Made by a program: the position numbers and the translations under genes. Below the pieces are notes generated by a model. It did not search any database and was not told the origin of the DNA. It worked only from the letters and a program-made list of their open reading frames with translations. From NCBI GenBank assembly GCA_004376375.1, contig SOJX01000012.1, positions 1-41,996 of the forward strand: a stretch of DNA of 41,996 bases. The letters run 5' to 3'. The DNA is from Planctomycetota bacterium (GTDB lineage: Bacteria > Planctomycetota > E44-bin39). This document shows positions 32,990-41,332 of the stretch, one piece after another (positions within the stretch are counted from its first letter, which is position 1; the number at the start of each line of letters is the position of its first letter).

Positions 32990-33337
32990 GGCGGCATTCT
33001 AACTTGAAGTCGCCCGCAAAATCAAGCTGTTGTTTTGGAGGCATTTCAAATGTCTTAAACGGGTATAAAGTTGAATCCGGCATAAATGCGGAAAAACTGT
33101 TTTACGGGAAAACTACAAGGCCAACCATGTAAAATAAAACAAACGGAATAATGCCGCAACAACTCGTTGGGAAAAGGATAACGCTGAATCCATATTTCAC
33201 CCTGTCCGGCGGAAATATTATTCATGACAATAAAGTGACAACCGGTCCGGCCCTGCAAATAACCATTTTTATCACATGTATTTCACCGGCACGCATACGC
33301 GACGGGCATGCACTGCCGGGCTGAAAAAATAAATAAT
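32990..33337. other. Intergenic region between divergent genes
   Basis: About 350 bases between mtaB and the 144-residue gene. It is less GC-rich than the neighbours. No frame looks coding; a 67-codon minus-strand frame has random-looking sequence. Only the plus-strand promoter at its right end is clear. Confidence 0.6.
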
Positions 33338-33367
33338 TTGCATTTGGAGCCATCATGATGGTATAAT
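33338..33367 (+). promoter_or_regulatory. Promoter giving a near-leaderless transcript
   Basis: TTGCAT (33338-33343) and TATAAT (33362-33367) are 18 bases apart. Transcription would begin about 33374, 1-2 bases before the ATG at 33376, so the message would have almost no leader and no Shine-Dalgarno. Confidence 0.65.
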
Positions 33368-33375
33368 CTTACATC

Positions 33376-33810
33376 ATGGGACTTCGGAAATCCGGACATC
33401 CAAAGACGTCGCGACTCAAAGCGGTGGAAGTGCTGCGAACGGTCCGTCAGCACCTGATGCAGGAGATGATCGAATACGTTTGCGAGCACGAGGAAGAGAT
33501 TCGCGAGTCCTCGAGCGATCCTTCCGTTTCCAACTTTCGCCTTCAGGACCTCGACGGCCGCGTGCTTGCGACTCTTAACGCGGTCTGCCGCGCGGAATCG
33601 ATTATTGCGCCGGTGCCCGGCGCGGATCAAAGGCCGCCCAGGACCCGCGTTTTCGTTATACGCGTCGAGACCGAAGACCTGCTCGAGACTAAAATTAACA
33701 AGCTGCTTGAGAAGATGTATCCCGCGGAAGTTATTGACGTTAAAATAGAGAAACAGCCGGGCGAAGACGACGGTTTTCTGGTATGCGTGCTTTACAACAA
33801 AGCTGATTAA
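33376..33810 (+). CDS. Small conserved-looking protein of unknown function
   Basis: A 144-residue soluble protein that I do not recognise. The first half is helical and charged (RLKAVEVLRTVRQHLMQEMIEYVCEHEEEI). The second half alternates strands and a helix (RTRVFVIRVETEDLLETKINKLLEKMY, then AEVIDVKIEKQ and GFLVCVLYNKAD), suggesting an alpha-beta fold of the ferredoxin or RRM-like kind. Codon use looks like the neighbours. It has its own promoter and no Shine-Dalgarno; the first ATG in frame is about where the transcript should start. The next gene is convergent, so it stands alone. Confidence 0.75.
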   Translation: MGLRKSGHPKTSRLKAVEVLRTVRQHLMQEMIEYVCEHEEEIRESSSDPSVSNFRLQDLDGRVLATLNAVCRAESIIAPVPGADQRPPRTRVFVIRVETEDLLETKINKLLEKMYPAEVIDVKIEKQPGEDDGFLVCVLYNKAD

Positions 33811-33848
33811 CCTGCCTCTTTCTTCCTCAGATAATACCAGTTGTTAAA

Positions 33849-33881
33849 GCGAAAAACCCCGCTTATTGCGAGGTTTTGCGC
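33849..33881. terminator. Bidirectional terminator-like hairpin
   Basis: 33849-33862 pairs with 33868-33881 with two mismatches around TTATT; the stem contains an A-run on one side and a T-run on the other. It lies 38 bases after the 144-residue gene and in front of the convergent 122-codon gene. Confidence 0.6.
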
Positions 33882-33909
33882 TCTCAGGTCGAGAGGGGGA
33901 TGATTTCGA

Positions 33910-33937
33910 TTTCGGATTGCGGATTTCGGATTGCGGA
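33910..33937. repeat. Heptad repeat TTTCGGA/TTGCGGA
   Basis: Four consecutive 7-bp units alternating TTTCGGA and TTGCGGA. Same family as 34753-34780 and 37814-37848. Confidence 0.85.
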
Positions 33938-33995
33938 TTTTATTATGCCCACAACCGTATAATCCAACCTGTATCGAGGCTCCTTTTACTCAAAG

Positions 33996-34349
33996 TTATT
34001 CGTTGGTCTCCTGGCTGTCGAGCCAGAGATAAAACTCGTCCCAGGCGACTTTTGTGGCAGAGCCTTCGGGAATTGGCGAGCTGTTTTTCCCGCGGTTTGC
34101 AAGCGATTTTCCCAGCACTTTCGGAAACGGAAGCTGCTGTGTTTCGTCTTTTTCCTGCTGCTTTTCAACCAGGTTTTTCAGGTTGATAGCTTTCTTAAGT
34201 CTTTCTATTTCATTGGCTAAGGTAATCATGTTCCAGAAGAGATAAGGTATGGGATCCTGGCCTTCCTTCGGAGGCGGTGGAGGCAGGTGGTGTTTGCGTT
34301 TGCGGGAACTCTCGGAATGGTCGTTGAACTCGAATGGCGACTGCGTCAT
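33996..34349 (-). CDS. Small hypothetical protein with coiled-coil segment
   Basis: A 117-residue protein of unknown function. It has a basic, Pro-rich N terminus (RKRKHHLPPPPPKEG), then an amphipathic stretch with Leu/Ile at heptad spacing (LFWNMITLANEIERLKKAINLKNLVEK), and an acidic end with aromatic residues (WDEFYLWLDSQE). I chose the ATG at 34349 because a GAGGGGG run lies just upstream; an ATG 15 bases earlier has none. It is isolated, on the minus strand, in a region poor in genes. Amino-acid composition looks like a real protein, but there is no family match I can name. Confidence 0.5.
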   Translation of the reverse strand: MTQSPFEFNDHSESSRKRKHHLPPPPPKEGQDPIPYLFWNMITLANEIERLKKAINLKNLVEKQQEKDETQQLPFPKVLGKSLANRGKNSSPIPEGSATKVAWDEFYLWLDSQETNE

Positions 34350-34752
34350 AACTCCCCCTCTCATAAGCCGTTCGGGCCTTCTTTTTGCCTTTCCCCGGCA
34401 CTGTTTTCATCGGCATGTTTGCTCAAGGCCTTAACAGGATTATCGGAAATTGCAGAAAATATTTTTTGTCACCAATAAAAAAGGCTCTGTTTTTTAGGTA
34501 AAAGTTTGGTAATATTTTAGAAAAATCTGCAAAAAATAAGGTCAACAAAGGGGCGTTCAAGAGCAAGTAACGGCCCTCATAAGCTTTGAAACAAGCGCTA
34601 TCGGGCAAGTAACAGAAAAAATTAAGGCCTTTTCGTTACATATTTTGTCATTTTGTAACATCGAATTTCGGCCGGCACAATATATGCAGTTATTCAGTTA
34701 TTCGGTGATTCAGTTGGTTGGTCGGTTGGAAAAAAGTCCCGGGTCATTTCAA
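34350..34752. other. AT-rich intergenic region with a dyad
   Basis: No gene seen. The stretch 34430-34660 is markedly AT-rich. GTTACA (34635-34640) and TGTAAC (34654-34659) form an operator-like dyad with a 13-base gap. CAAGTAAC occurs twice (about 34563 and 34605). Confidence 0.5.
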
Positions 34753-34780
34753 TTGCGGATTTCAGATTTCGGATTGCGGA
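34753..34780. repeat. Heptad repeat TTGCGGA/TTTCAGA
   Basis: Four 7-bp units of the TT(G/T)CGGA family. Lies in a gene-free stretch (34350-35191) that otherwise holds only other short repeats. Confidence 0.8.
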
Positions 34781-34865
34781 TTCCTTGTTGCGAATGCGAG
34801 ATTTACGGCACGAGTTCAGACACGGAGACAGGGAGAATAAAAATGAAAGCGGATTGCGGAAAAGA

Positions 34866-34931
34866 GGTTTTTGGTTATTGGTTTTTGGTCTTCGGTTTTA
34901 ACCAAGAACTAAGAACCAAAAACCAAGAACC
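34866..34931. repeat. Inverted pair of heptad arrays (GGTTTTT / AACCAAG)
   Basis: About five GGTTTTT-like 7-bp units are followed directly by about five units of their complementary type (AACCAAG, AACCAAA). Together they can fold into a long imperfect hairpin. Confidence 0.85.
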
Positions 34932-35066
34932 CATTATTCGATTTTCGATTGAAGAAATTAGTGCTGAAGTGTTGAAGTGCTGAAGTGTTGAAGTCAAGAA
35001 TCCCGGAAGCGTTTGAAATTTTGTGAAGTTGGGATAGAATAAATGTGAAGTGTCGTGGGTCATTTA

Positions 35067-35181
35067 ATTGCGGATTGCGAATTGAGAATTGAAGATTGAG
35101 AATTGGGAATTGAATAATTTTCAATTTACAATTTTCAATTACCAATTGAATGACTCAGGACCCAAGCCTCAGGTCTCAAGA
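35067..35181. repeat. Inverted heptad arrays (ATTGAGA / TTTTCAA) plus CTCAAG units
   Basis: Seven ATTGNNN-type 7-bp units (35067-35115) are followed by inverted TTTTCAA-type units (35117-35150), then CTCAAGC-like units up to about 35181. The ankyrin gene starts 10 bases later without a visible Shine-Dalgarno. Confidence 0.8.
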
Positions 35182-35191
35182 CTGATGTAAA

Positions 35192-36829
35192 ATGAAATTA
35201 TCTCTGCCACTCAAACTCGGCGTCGGGGTCGTGCTGCTTTTCGCGGTTGTTATCTCGGCGTGTTTTCTGTGGACGCCGCTGCGGTTGAGCTGGTACGTAT
35301 CGAAGATGCGTTCAAGAAATCCCGGGGAAAGAGCCAGGGGCGTTACCGGTCTTATAAAAATGGGACCGCGCGGAAAGGAGGAGCTTGCCAGAGAGCTTTC
35401 GGGCGGCGAAGAAGAAGCGAAGTTTCTGGTTACAGCCTGGGAAGGAAATATTGAGAAGTCGGCCATTGTGGACTCGCCAACGTTTCTGCACGGAGCGGCC
35501 GTGAAGGGATATGCAGACGCGGCCGGCCTTCTCATTGATAAGGGAATAAACGTAAACGCTGCATTTCAGGGGATGATAACGCCGCTGCATCTTGCCGCGG
35601 CTTACGGCCGTATCAAAGTCGCAAGGCTCCAGATATCCCGGGGCGCCGACGTAAACGCGGGTATTGCACACGGCGATACTCCGCTTCTGGCAGCCGTCAT
35701 CGAAAACAAGTACGAAATCGCGAGGCTGCTTATAAACAAAGGCGCGAAAGTAAACTATAAGAACAACGATGGCAAAACTCCGCTGCACCGTGCGTGCAAA
35801 AACAGTAATTCAAAAATAGTTGAGCTGCTTATTAAAAACGGCGCGAATCTTGATGTCAAAGACGGCAACGATGAAACTCCTTTGTTTGCGTCAATGAATG
35901 AAGCAGACCACCGCTCCGCCGAGTTTCTTATAAAGGCGGGTGCGGACGTGAACCTTGGCCCGCAGGAAGTTAGTCCATTATTTTGGGCGATCACCAACAA
36001 CCTCGAGAATACTGCGCTGCTTCTTATCGAGCATGGCGCGGATATTGAAACGAAGAACTGCGGCCTGGATGCGACGCCGCTGCACTGGGCAATCGACGAG
36101 CCAATGATGTCGGTCGCCGCCCTTCTCATCGCAAAAGGGGCGAACGTAAACTCGGCCGACGAGGACGGGGATACGCCTTTTTACTGGGCGATTCATAACG
36201 AGGACGAATCATGTATAGAACTGCTCATCAGGAACGGCGCCGACATCGATATTGAAAACGAATACGGGGAAACGGCGCTGCACCTGGTGATATTCGCGGG
36301 CCTGTATAATGCTTCGAAAATGATTACCGAGAAGGGAGCGGACGTCAACGCCAGGGACAATTACCAGTGGACGCCGCTTCACGTGGCGGTGGTGAACAGG
36401 AAACTGAAAATAGTCGAATTCCTGGTCCGCAATAACGCGGACGTAAACTCACGGAACAATTACAAGGATACTCCCCTTCACACCGCGATTACAGATGGTT
36501 ACGTGACGATTGCGGATTTTCTGATTGAAAACGGCGCGGACGTGAACGCAAAGGAATACAGGGGCTGCACGCCTCTGCACCTCGCGGCCCTGTGGCGTCA
36601 CAAGGAAATCGTGGTTAAACTGCTGGAAAAGAATGCGGACGTGAACGCGCTCGACAGTTCGGATGAAACTCCGCTGGACGATGCGATATACGATGCGATA
36701 TACGATAGGAACGAAGAAATCGCCGCCCTCCTCCGCGCGCACGGGGGGAAGACGGGGAAAGAAATAAAAAGAAGTACCAAGTACAAAGTACCGGGTACCG
36801 GGGAAGAAAAAAATGGGATAAGGAAATAA
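35192..36829 (+). CDS. Membrane-anchored ankyrin-repeat protein
   Basis: A 545-residue protein. Residues 8-27 form a transmembrane anchor (KLGVGVVLLFAVVISACFLW), followed by a spacer and then, from about residue 95, about thirteen ankyrin repeats of 33 residues (for example TPLHLAAAYGRIKVARLQISRGADVNA, GETALHLVIFAGLYNASKMITEKGADVNA). Ankyrin repeats bind other proteins; the repeats probably face the periplasm or, if the anchor is reversed, the cytoplasm. The last repeat has a 12-bp exact DNA duplication (36680-36703) giving DAIYDAIYD, 4 residues longer than normal. The final 25 residues (KRSTKYKVPGTGEEKN) are translated from the intergenic AAGTACC repeat, so the natural end may have been near HGGK. 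No clear ribosome site. Confidence 0.85.
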   Translation: MKLSLPLKLGVGVVLLFAVVISACFLWTPLRLSWYVSKMRSRNPGERARGVTGLIKMGPRGKEELARELSGGEEEAKFLVTAWEGNIEKSAIVDSPTFLHGAAVKGYADAAGLLIDKGINVNAAFQGMITPLHLAAAYGRIKVARLQISRGADVNAGIAHGDTPLLAAVIENKYEIARLLINKGAKVNYKNNDGKTPLHRACKNSNSKIVELLIKNGANLDVKDGNDETPLFASMNEADHRSAEFLIKAGADVNLGPQEVSPLFWAITNNLENTALLLIEHGADIETKNCGLDATPLHWAIDEPMMSVAALLIAKGANVNSADEDGDTPFYWAIHNEDESCIELLIRNGADIDIENEYGETALHLVIFAGLYNASKMITEKGADVNARDNYQWTPLHVAVVNRKLKIVEFLVRNNADVNSRNNYKDTPLHTAITDGYVTIADFLIENGADVNAKEYRGCTPLHLAALWRHKEIVVKLLEKNADVNALDSSDETPLDDAIYDAIYDRNEEIAALLRAHGGKTGKEIKRSTKYKVPGTGEEKNGIRK

Positions 36830-36992
36830 GGGAACAAGAGAAAAGGGGACAAGGAGACAAGGCGAAAGAAATTATGAATTCAAAATTATGAATTATGAAA
36901 GGGGAAGAAGTTTCGAGTAGCGAGGTACGAGTTTCGAGTAGAAAATATAAAAAGCTTTTTCCTCGGTACTTGGTGCTTGGTACTCGGTACTT
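36772..36992. repeat. Separated inverted heptad arrays (AAGTACC ... GGTACTT)
   Basis: Four units of AAGTACC type (36772-36799) are matched by four inverted GGTACTT/GGTACTC units (36965-36992). Between them lie purine-rich and GTTTCGAGTA-like degenerate repeats and no gene. The left array codes for the tail of the ankyrin protein. Confidence 0.85.
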
Positions 36993-37006
36993 CTTTCCCC
37001 CGTATC

Positions 37007-37037
37007 TTGAACAATTCCGCGGCCGCCGGAGTACAAT
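37007..37037 (+). promoter_or_regulatory. Possible promoter of the Spy-like gene
   Basis: TTGAAC (37007-37012) and TACAAT (37032-37037) are 19 bases apart, longer than ideal. It lies 24 bases before the ATG at 37062. Confidence 0.4.
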
Positions 37038-37061
37038 GATAAAAGGGGGAAGGAGTACGCC

Positions 37062-37811
37062 ATGAAATCATCGGTAATCGCGGTCATCGTTATAGCGGTC
37101 GCGGCCCTGGTTCTCCTGCTTTTCCTTATGTCGGCCGACCGGCCGGCCGTCGAGATGCGCGAGCGCGACGCTCTGGCCATGAAGCGCATCGACGCGCTGG
37201 AGCGCGACATCAGCAATATCCAGCAGCACCTCGAGCAACTTTCCGAAGAACGCGAAATCTCCTGGGAAAAAATAGCTGTCGCTAAAAAACCTTCCGAAGA
37301 GCCGCGTGGAACTTCCGGCGATAATCCGGAAGAAACCGACGAACCCGAAAAACCTTTTGAAGACAAACCGGTAACCGAAATCAAGGAACCCGAGACCGCG
37401 TCCGAACGTTTCCGGCGGCTTGTGCGCGAGGAGATTGTCGCTGTCGAGGAAGAAAAAAAGCGGAAGCTGGCAGAAGAGCGAAAAGCGATGCAGCCGGAGG
37501 AATGGGAGAAAGAGGAGTTCGGCAACCTCGCCTGGTCGGTGCACCGAACCGGAAACAAACTCGATCTTACAAGAGATCAGAAGCGGCAGTACCACGCGAT
37601 AATAAAAGAGGACATGGACAGGATCCGTACGCTCTGGAAAGACCTGAAAGAGCAGTACCCCGACGCCGAGACGGCCGAGCTGAGCAAGATGTACCAGGAG
37701 CGCACCAAGGAGATGACGAAAACCACGAGAGAACTGGTATCGGCCATCCTCAGCAAGGAGCAGCAGGAAAAATACGAGAAAGAGTCCAAAGCGAACCAGT
37801 GGTTCAAATAG
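37062..37811 (+). CDS. Membrane-anchored coiled-coil protein with Spy/CpxP-like end
   Basis: A 249-residue protein. One N-terminal transmembrane helix (VIAVIVIAVAALVLLLFLMSA) is followed by a coiled coil (about 30-70, MKRIDALERDISNIQQHLEQLSEE), a Pro/Glu-rich linker, and a helical C-terminal part. That part has LDLTRDQKRQYHAIIKEDMDRIRTLW and ELVSAILSKEQQEKYEK, resembling the paired LTXXQ motifs of Spy/CpxP or heavy-metal-resistor-like periplasmic proteins (chaperone or stress sensor roles). The likeness is by eye and moderate. GGAAGGAG lies 6-8 bases before the ATG. The MORN-repeat gene follows on the same strand after a 7-bp tandem array, so the two may be co-transcribed. Confidence 0.8.
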   Translation: MKSSVIAVIVIAVAALVLLLFLMSADRPAVEMRERDALAMKRIDALERDISNIQQHLEQLSEEREISWEKIAVAKKPSEEPRGTSGDNPEETDEPEKPFEDKPVTEIKEPETASERFRRLVREEIVAVEEEKKRKLAEERKAMQPEEWEKEEFGNLAWSVHRTGNKLDLTRDQKRQYHAIIKEDMDRIRTLWKDLKEQYPDAETAELSKMYQERTKEMTKTTRELVSAILSKEQQEKYEKESKANQWFK

Positions 37812-37813
37812 AA

Positions 37814-37848
37814 TTTCGGATTTCGGATTGCGGATTGCGGATTGCGGA
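37814..37848. repeat. Heptad repeat TTTCGGA/TTGCGGA
   Basis: Five consecutive 7-bp units between the Spy-like stop (37811) and the ribosome site of the MORN-repeat gene. Same family as 33910-33937. Confidence 0.9.
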
Positions 37849-37866
37849 ATTAAGAAGGAGAAGACC

Positions 37867-38916
37867 GTGAAGAAAGTTGCGATGATTCTTGCCTTCATCC
37901 TCATCACTTCGACCGCGTACGCGGAAACGACCAGGAAAACAATCAGCAGACACCCCGGTCCGGCCAAGAAGCCCAAAAAGGTCGAATACTACGTCGACGG
38001 CAAGAAAATCGCCACGGAGCTTCTCGGCAACGCGGGGACGGTGACGGTAATCAAGCTCGAGGGCAAGATCCCCGACGGCCCCGTGAAGGAATACTACGAA
38101 AGCGGAAAGCTGGCCGCGCAGTACGTGTACAAGGACAACATGCGGCACGGAGAAATCAAGAAGTACCACGAGAACGGCAAAATCCTGACCGAGGCGAAGT
38201 TCGTAAACAACAAGGTCGAAGGCCTTATCAAAACCTACGACAAGGACGGCAAGCGAAAGCAGATTACCACGATGAAGAACGGGCTGGCCAACGGTGTTCT
38301 CGTCGTCTACTACCCGAACGGGAAGAGGCAGAAGCAGGCGATTTTCAAGGACGGCGTGCAGCACGGACCCGCCCAGACTTATTTCGCGAACGGCCAGGTC
38401 TCAAAATCCATGACCTATGTCGACGGGAAGCTGGAAGGCAATCACGCGTGGTTCTACAGCAGCGGCGAAAAATTTGCGGACTACCCCTTCAAGAACGGCA
38501 AAATGCACGGCGAGTTGAAGGAGTATTATCGGGTCAGCGGGAAACTCAAAACGCTGATAACCTATAAGGAAGGCAAGAAGCACGGAAAAGCGGAAAGCTA
38601 TTACGAAAACGGCAAGCTGCAAAAACAGGTAACGCACGAAAACGACATGGAGGTCGGCGCCCACAAGGAATTCTTCGACAACGGTCAGCTGAGAGTGAAA
38701 GCAGCGTTCAGGAGAGGCAAACGTCACGGGCCTTCGAAAGCCTACTATAAAAGCGGCAAGCTGAAAGCCAGGATGACCTATAAAAACGGAAAGGCCGACG
38801 GCCCCTGCACCATATATTACGAAAGCGGAGAAGTGCACTTCAAGGAGACCTACAAGGACGGCGTTCTCGCCGAGAAGAAGGAATACGGCAGGGACGGCAA
38901 GCTGATAGAAAAATAG
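37867..38916 (+). CDS. Exported MORN-2 repeat protein (YwqK-like)
   Basis: A 349-residue protein. It has a signal peptide (VKKVAMILAFILITSTAYA), then about eleven repeats of 23-25 residues of the MORN-2 type, each like HGPAQTYFANGQVSKSMTYVDGK or HGKAESYYENGKLQKQVTHEND. Repeats of this kind occur in YwqK-type proteins once annotated as toxin-antitoxin parts; they form extended beta sheets and no enzymatic role is implied. I chose GTG 37867 because GGAG lies 8 bases upstream and it begins the signal peptide; the frame extends into the upstream tandem repeat. Its stop codon abuts a GGTTTTA array. It is the last plus-strand gene, convergent with the membrane TPR gene. Confidence 0.88.
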   Translation: MKKVAMILAFILITSTAYAETTRKTISRHPGPAKKPKKVEYYVDGKKIATELLGNAGTVTVIKLEGKIPDGPVKEYYESGKLAAQYVYKDNMRHGEIKKYHENGKILTEAKFVNNKVEGLIKTYDKDGKRKQITTMKNGLANGVLVVYYPNGKRQKQAIFKDGVQHGPAQTYFANGQVSKSMTYVDGKLEGNHAWFYSSGEKFADYPFKNGKMHGELKEYYRVSGKLKTLITYKEGKKHGKAESYYENGKLQKQVTHENDMEVGAHKEFFDNGQLRVKAAFRRGKRHGPSKAYYKSGKLKARMTYKNGKADGPCTIYYESGEVHFKETYKDGVLAEKKEYGRDGKLIEK

Positions 38917-39017
38917 GTGTTAGGTTTTAGGTTTTAGGTTTTAGGTTTATTTCTTATTACCTGAAACCTGACACCTGATACCTGATACCTGACACCTGAA
39001 ACCTGACACCTGAAACC
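38916..39017. repeat. Inverted heptad arrays between convergent genes (GGTTTTA / ACCTGAA)
   Basis: Five units of GGTTTTA type (38916-38950) face eight units of ACCTGAA/ACCTGAC/ACCTGAT (38959-39017), which are roughly complementary. They fill the whole space between two convergent stop codons and could form a long cruciform or terminator hairpin. Confidence 0.92.
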
Positions 39018-39018
39018 T

Positions 39019-41211
39019 TTACTCTTTGTCATCCTCTTCCCTGTTCAGCCTCTTGAGTTCGGATTTCGCGCTTATGTATTCGGTGAATTTCCGCTCGCCG
39101 GTTGCGATACACTGCTCCAGGAGTTTCTTCGCGCCCTTCTTATCACCGGAGGCAAGCCGCATCTCGGCGATGTAATAGCAGGCCTCGCACTCCTGCCCCT
39201 TCAGCTCCGACTCTTTCCCGGTTTCCGAAGCTTTCATAAAGGCCGCCTCATCGAGTTTCCCCGCGAAGAACTTCATGACCTGCGCGGCCCACTCGTCCTG
39301 CTTCAGCAGTTTCAGATACTCCCCGGCCTCTTTGCGCATCTCGCCGGGCTTTCCCGTCCGCGCCCTGATAATGCAGACCATGAAAAACGTGTACACGGTC
39401 TGCGTATTCTTCCTGTCGGACGCTTCCATTATTTTCGACAGATAGGGAAGCGCATCGTCATGCAGGCCGCGCCGAAACAGCAATTGGCCCGCGGTCCGCA
39501 GGTCCCCGGTTCTGTTGTCGCCGACCCGGATGCCTCTGTCAAAATCTTTCTTCGCTTCCCCGGTTTTTTTCATATCGAGCTTGATTGCTCCGCGCAGCAT
39601 ATAGCTCGCCTGGTTTTTGGGGAACAGCTCGATTTCCTTGCTTGCATCCGCCAGCGCGCCCTCGAGGTCGCCCGTTTTCCTCTTCATATTTCCCCGGTAA
39701 AAGTAATAAGTCACCTTGGCGGGACCTATCTCGATCGCCATGGCGAAATCCTTGAGTGCGTCCCCGTAATCTCCTTTAGCGCGTTTCGCCAGGCCGCGGT
39801 TGAAGTACGCCCTGGCGTAAAACGGGTCGAGCTCCATCGCCTTGGTGTAGTCCTTTATCGCCTCGTCGTAGTCGCCGCTGTAATATTTCGCCAGGCCGCG
39901 GTTGTTCCAGGAGTCGATGAAAAACTTGTTCAGCTTAATGGACTCGTCGTAGTTCTTTATCGCTTCTTTATAATTGCGTGCCGCTTTGTAGAGGTCTCCC
40001 CGGGAATAGTGGTACACAGCGTTTTTGGGATTCAACTCGACCGCCCTGTCGTAATCCTTGCGCGCTTCCTTGTATTTTCTCATCGCCTTGCAGGTATGGC
40101 CGCGGATTAAATACGCGCCGGCGTGTTCGGGGTCAGCTTTAATCGCTTTCGCAAGGTCTGCGAGCGCACCGGCGTAATCGCCTTTGTCGTATTTCGCTTT
40201 TCCCCGCATGTACAGCGCTTCCGCATCGTATCTACCACCGTCCAGCAGCTCATCACACGCCTTAATCGCGTCTTCGTGCTTGCCCGCCAGTGATTTCAGC
40301 TCGGCCAGCCGTTTGCGGGCTTTCTGGTTGTACCCCTGGACATTAAGCCCTCTTTCAAAATCCTTTATCGCATCGGTCCAGTTGCCCAGACGGTCCAGGT
40401 TGTGGGCGCGGGTAAAAATATACTTCACGTTCGCCGGCTCGCGCTCGATAAGCGGGCCGAGGATCTCATTCGCTTCGTTGTACCTTCCGTACATGCGATG
40501 GACTTCCGCCTTCTTGAACATGGCCTCGTTATACCCGGGATAAAGCTCGAGCGCCTTATCGAAAAGGGCGTCAGCTTCCACCAGGTCCCTGGCGTCGGTG
40601 CTGAAACGGGCCTTGCCGAGGTCGTAATATACTCTGGCCAGTATCTTCTTGAATTCTGTCAGGTCCTTCTTGCCGAGGTTTTCCTCCGCATGCTGTATAA
40701 AGTGCTTGAGACGCGTTTCGGTAAACTTCTCCACGACCTCCCTTGCGACATAAGAGCGCTTTTCATCATCAGGGTCGTTCAGAAGAGTATTCTCGAGCTT
40801 TGCGGAAAGACCGAAGCTGGGGTAGGCGTAAAGCGCCTCCTTCAGGTCGGCGAGGGAGCCGGTCTTCTCGAACCTCGCGTAACTGCACCTCGTATTGACC
40901 TCGCGGGACAATTCCGAAAGCTTCGGAATCTTCTCGTCTTTCTCCCTGGCTTTGTCGAAAACATCGACAATTTTCATCAGCCTGTCGTCGTCTACGTCTC
41001 TGGTCTGTCTCTCGAGCATTCTCCCGAACCTTTCCGGCCGGCGGGCGAGCGCTTTCACCGATTCGGGCTTTCCATTAATAAAATCCTTTTCCGCCCGGTA
41101 GTACTTGTACGCCGGGAACATCAGAAAACCCAGAATCAGGGCCGCGAATACGATGAGGACTATAAAGACGGTAATCCACGGAAAGTCGGCCTTTTCTTTT
41201 ACTTCATCCAT
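39019..41211 (-). CDS. Membrane-anchored TPR protein
   Basis: A 730-residue protein. After a short cytoplasmic start there is one transmembrane helix (WITVFIVLIVFAALILGFLMF, about residues 12-32). A helical spacer follows, then at least ten classical TPRs of 34 residues (for example AYLIRGHTCKAMRKYKEARKDYDRAVELNPKN and WNNRGLAKYYSGDYDEAIKDYTKAMELDPFY). TPR arrays serve as protein-binding scaffolds; here probably in the periplasm. The ATG at 41211 is preceded by a GGGGTGG run. It lies 121 bases downstream of the truncated exported protein on the same strand. I see no clear partner enzyme nearby. Confidence 0.9.
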   Translation of the reverse strand: MDEVKEKADFPWITVFIVLIVFAALILGFLMFPAYKYYRAEKDFINGKPESVKALARRPERFGRMLERQTRDVDDDRLMKIVDVFDKAREKDEKIPKLSELSREVNTRCSYARFEKTGSLADLKEALYAYPSFGLSAKLENTLLNDPDDEKRSYVAREVVEKFTETRLKHFIQHAEENLGKKDLTEFKKILARVYYDLGKARFSTDARDLVEADALFDKALELYPGYNEAMFKKAEVHRMYGRYNEANEILGPLIEREPANVKYIFTRAHNLDRLGNWTDAIKDFERGLNVQGYNQKARKRLAELKSLAGKHEDAIKACDELLDGGRYDAEALYMRGKAKYDKGDYAGALADLAKAIKADPEHAGAYLIRGHTCKAMRKYKEARKDYDRAVELNPKNAVYHYSRGDLYKAARNYKEAIKNYDESIKLNKFFIDSWNNRGLAKYYSGDYDEAIKDYTKAMELDPFYARAYFNRGLAKRAKGDYGDALKDFAMAIEIGPAKVTYYFYRGNMKRKTGDLEGALADASKEIELFPKNQASYMLRGAIKLDMKKTGEAKKDFDRGIRVGDNRTGDLRTAGQLLFRRGLHDDALPYLSKIMEASDRKNTQTVYTFFMVCIIRARTGKPGEMRKEAGEYLKLLKQDEWAAQVMKFFAGKLDEAAFMKASETGKESELKGQECEACYYIAEMRLASGDKKGAKKLLEQCIATGERKFTEYISAKSELKRLNREEDDKE

Positions 41212-41332
41212 TTTCCACCCCTGTAGAAAGAAAATGAGTCATCCGTTAATATTAGACCCGAATGAAAGTTTACGGATTTTACCACAAAATTAACCACTAA
41301 CGACTATTCCGTGCCCGGACTCGCTCCGCACA

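Noticed and set aside
33055..33258. A 67-codon minus-strand frame in the gap before the leaderless gene
   Set aside because: Random-looking composition, no ribosome site, no likeness to a known protein.
34423..34608. A 61-codon minus-strand frame in the AT-rich region
   Set aside because: No ribosome site and Phe/Leu-rich translation expected from AT-rich DNA.
37867..38916. Toxin-antitoxin antitoxin function for the MORN-repeat protein
   Set aside because: That label comes from old YwqK annotation; the protein has a signal peptide and no adjacent toxin gene.
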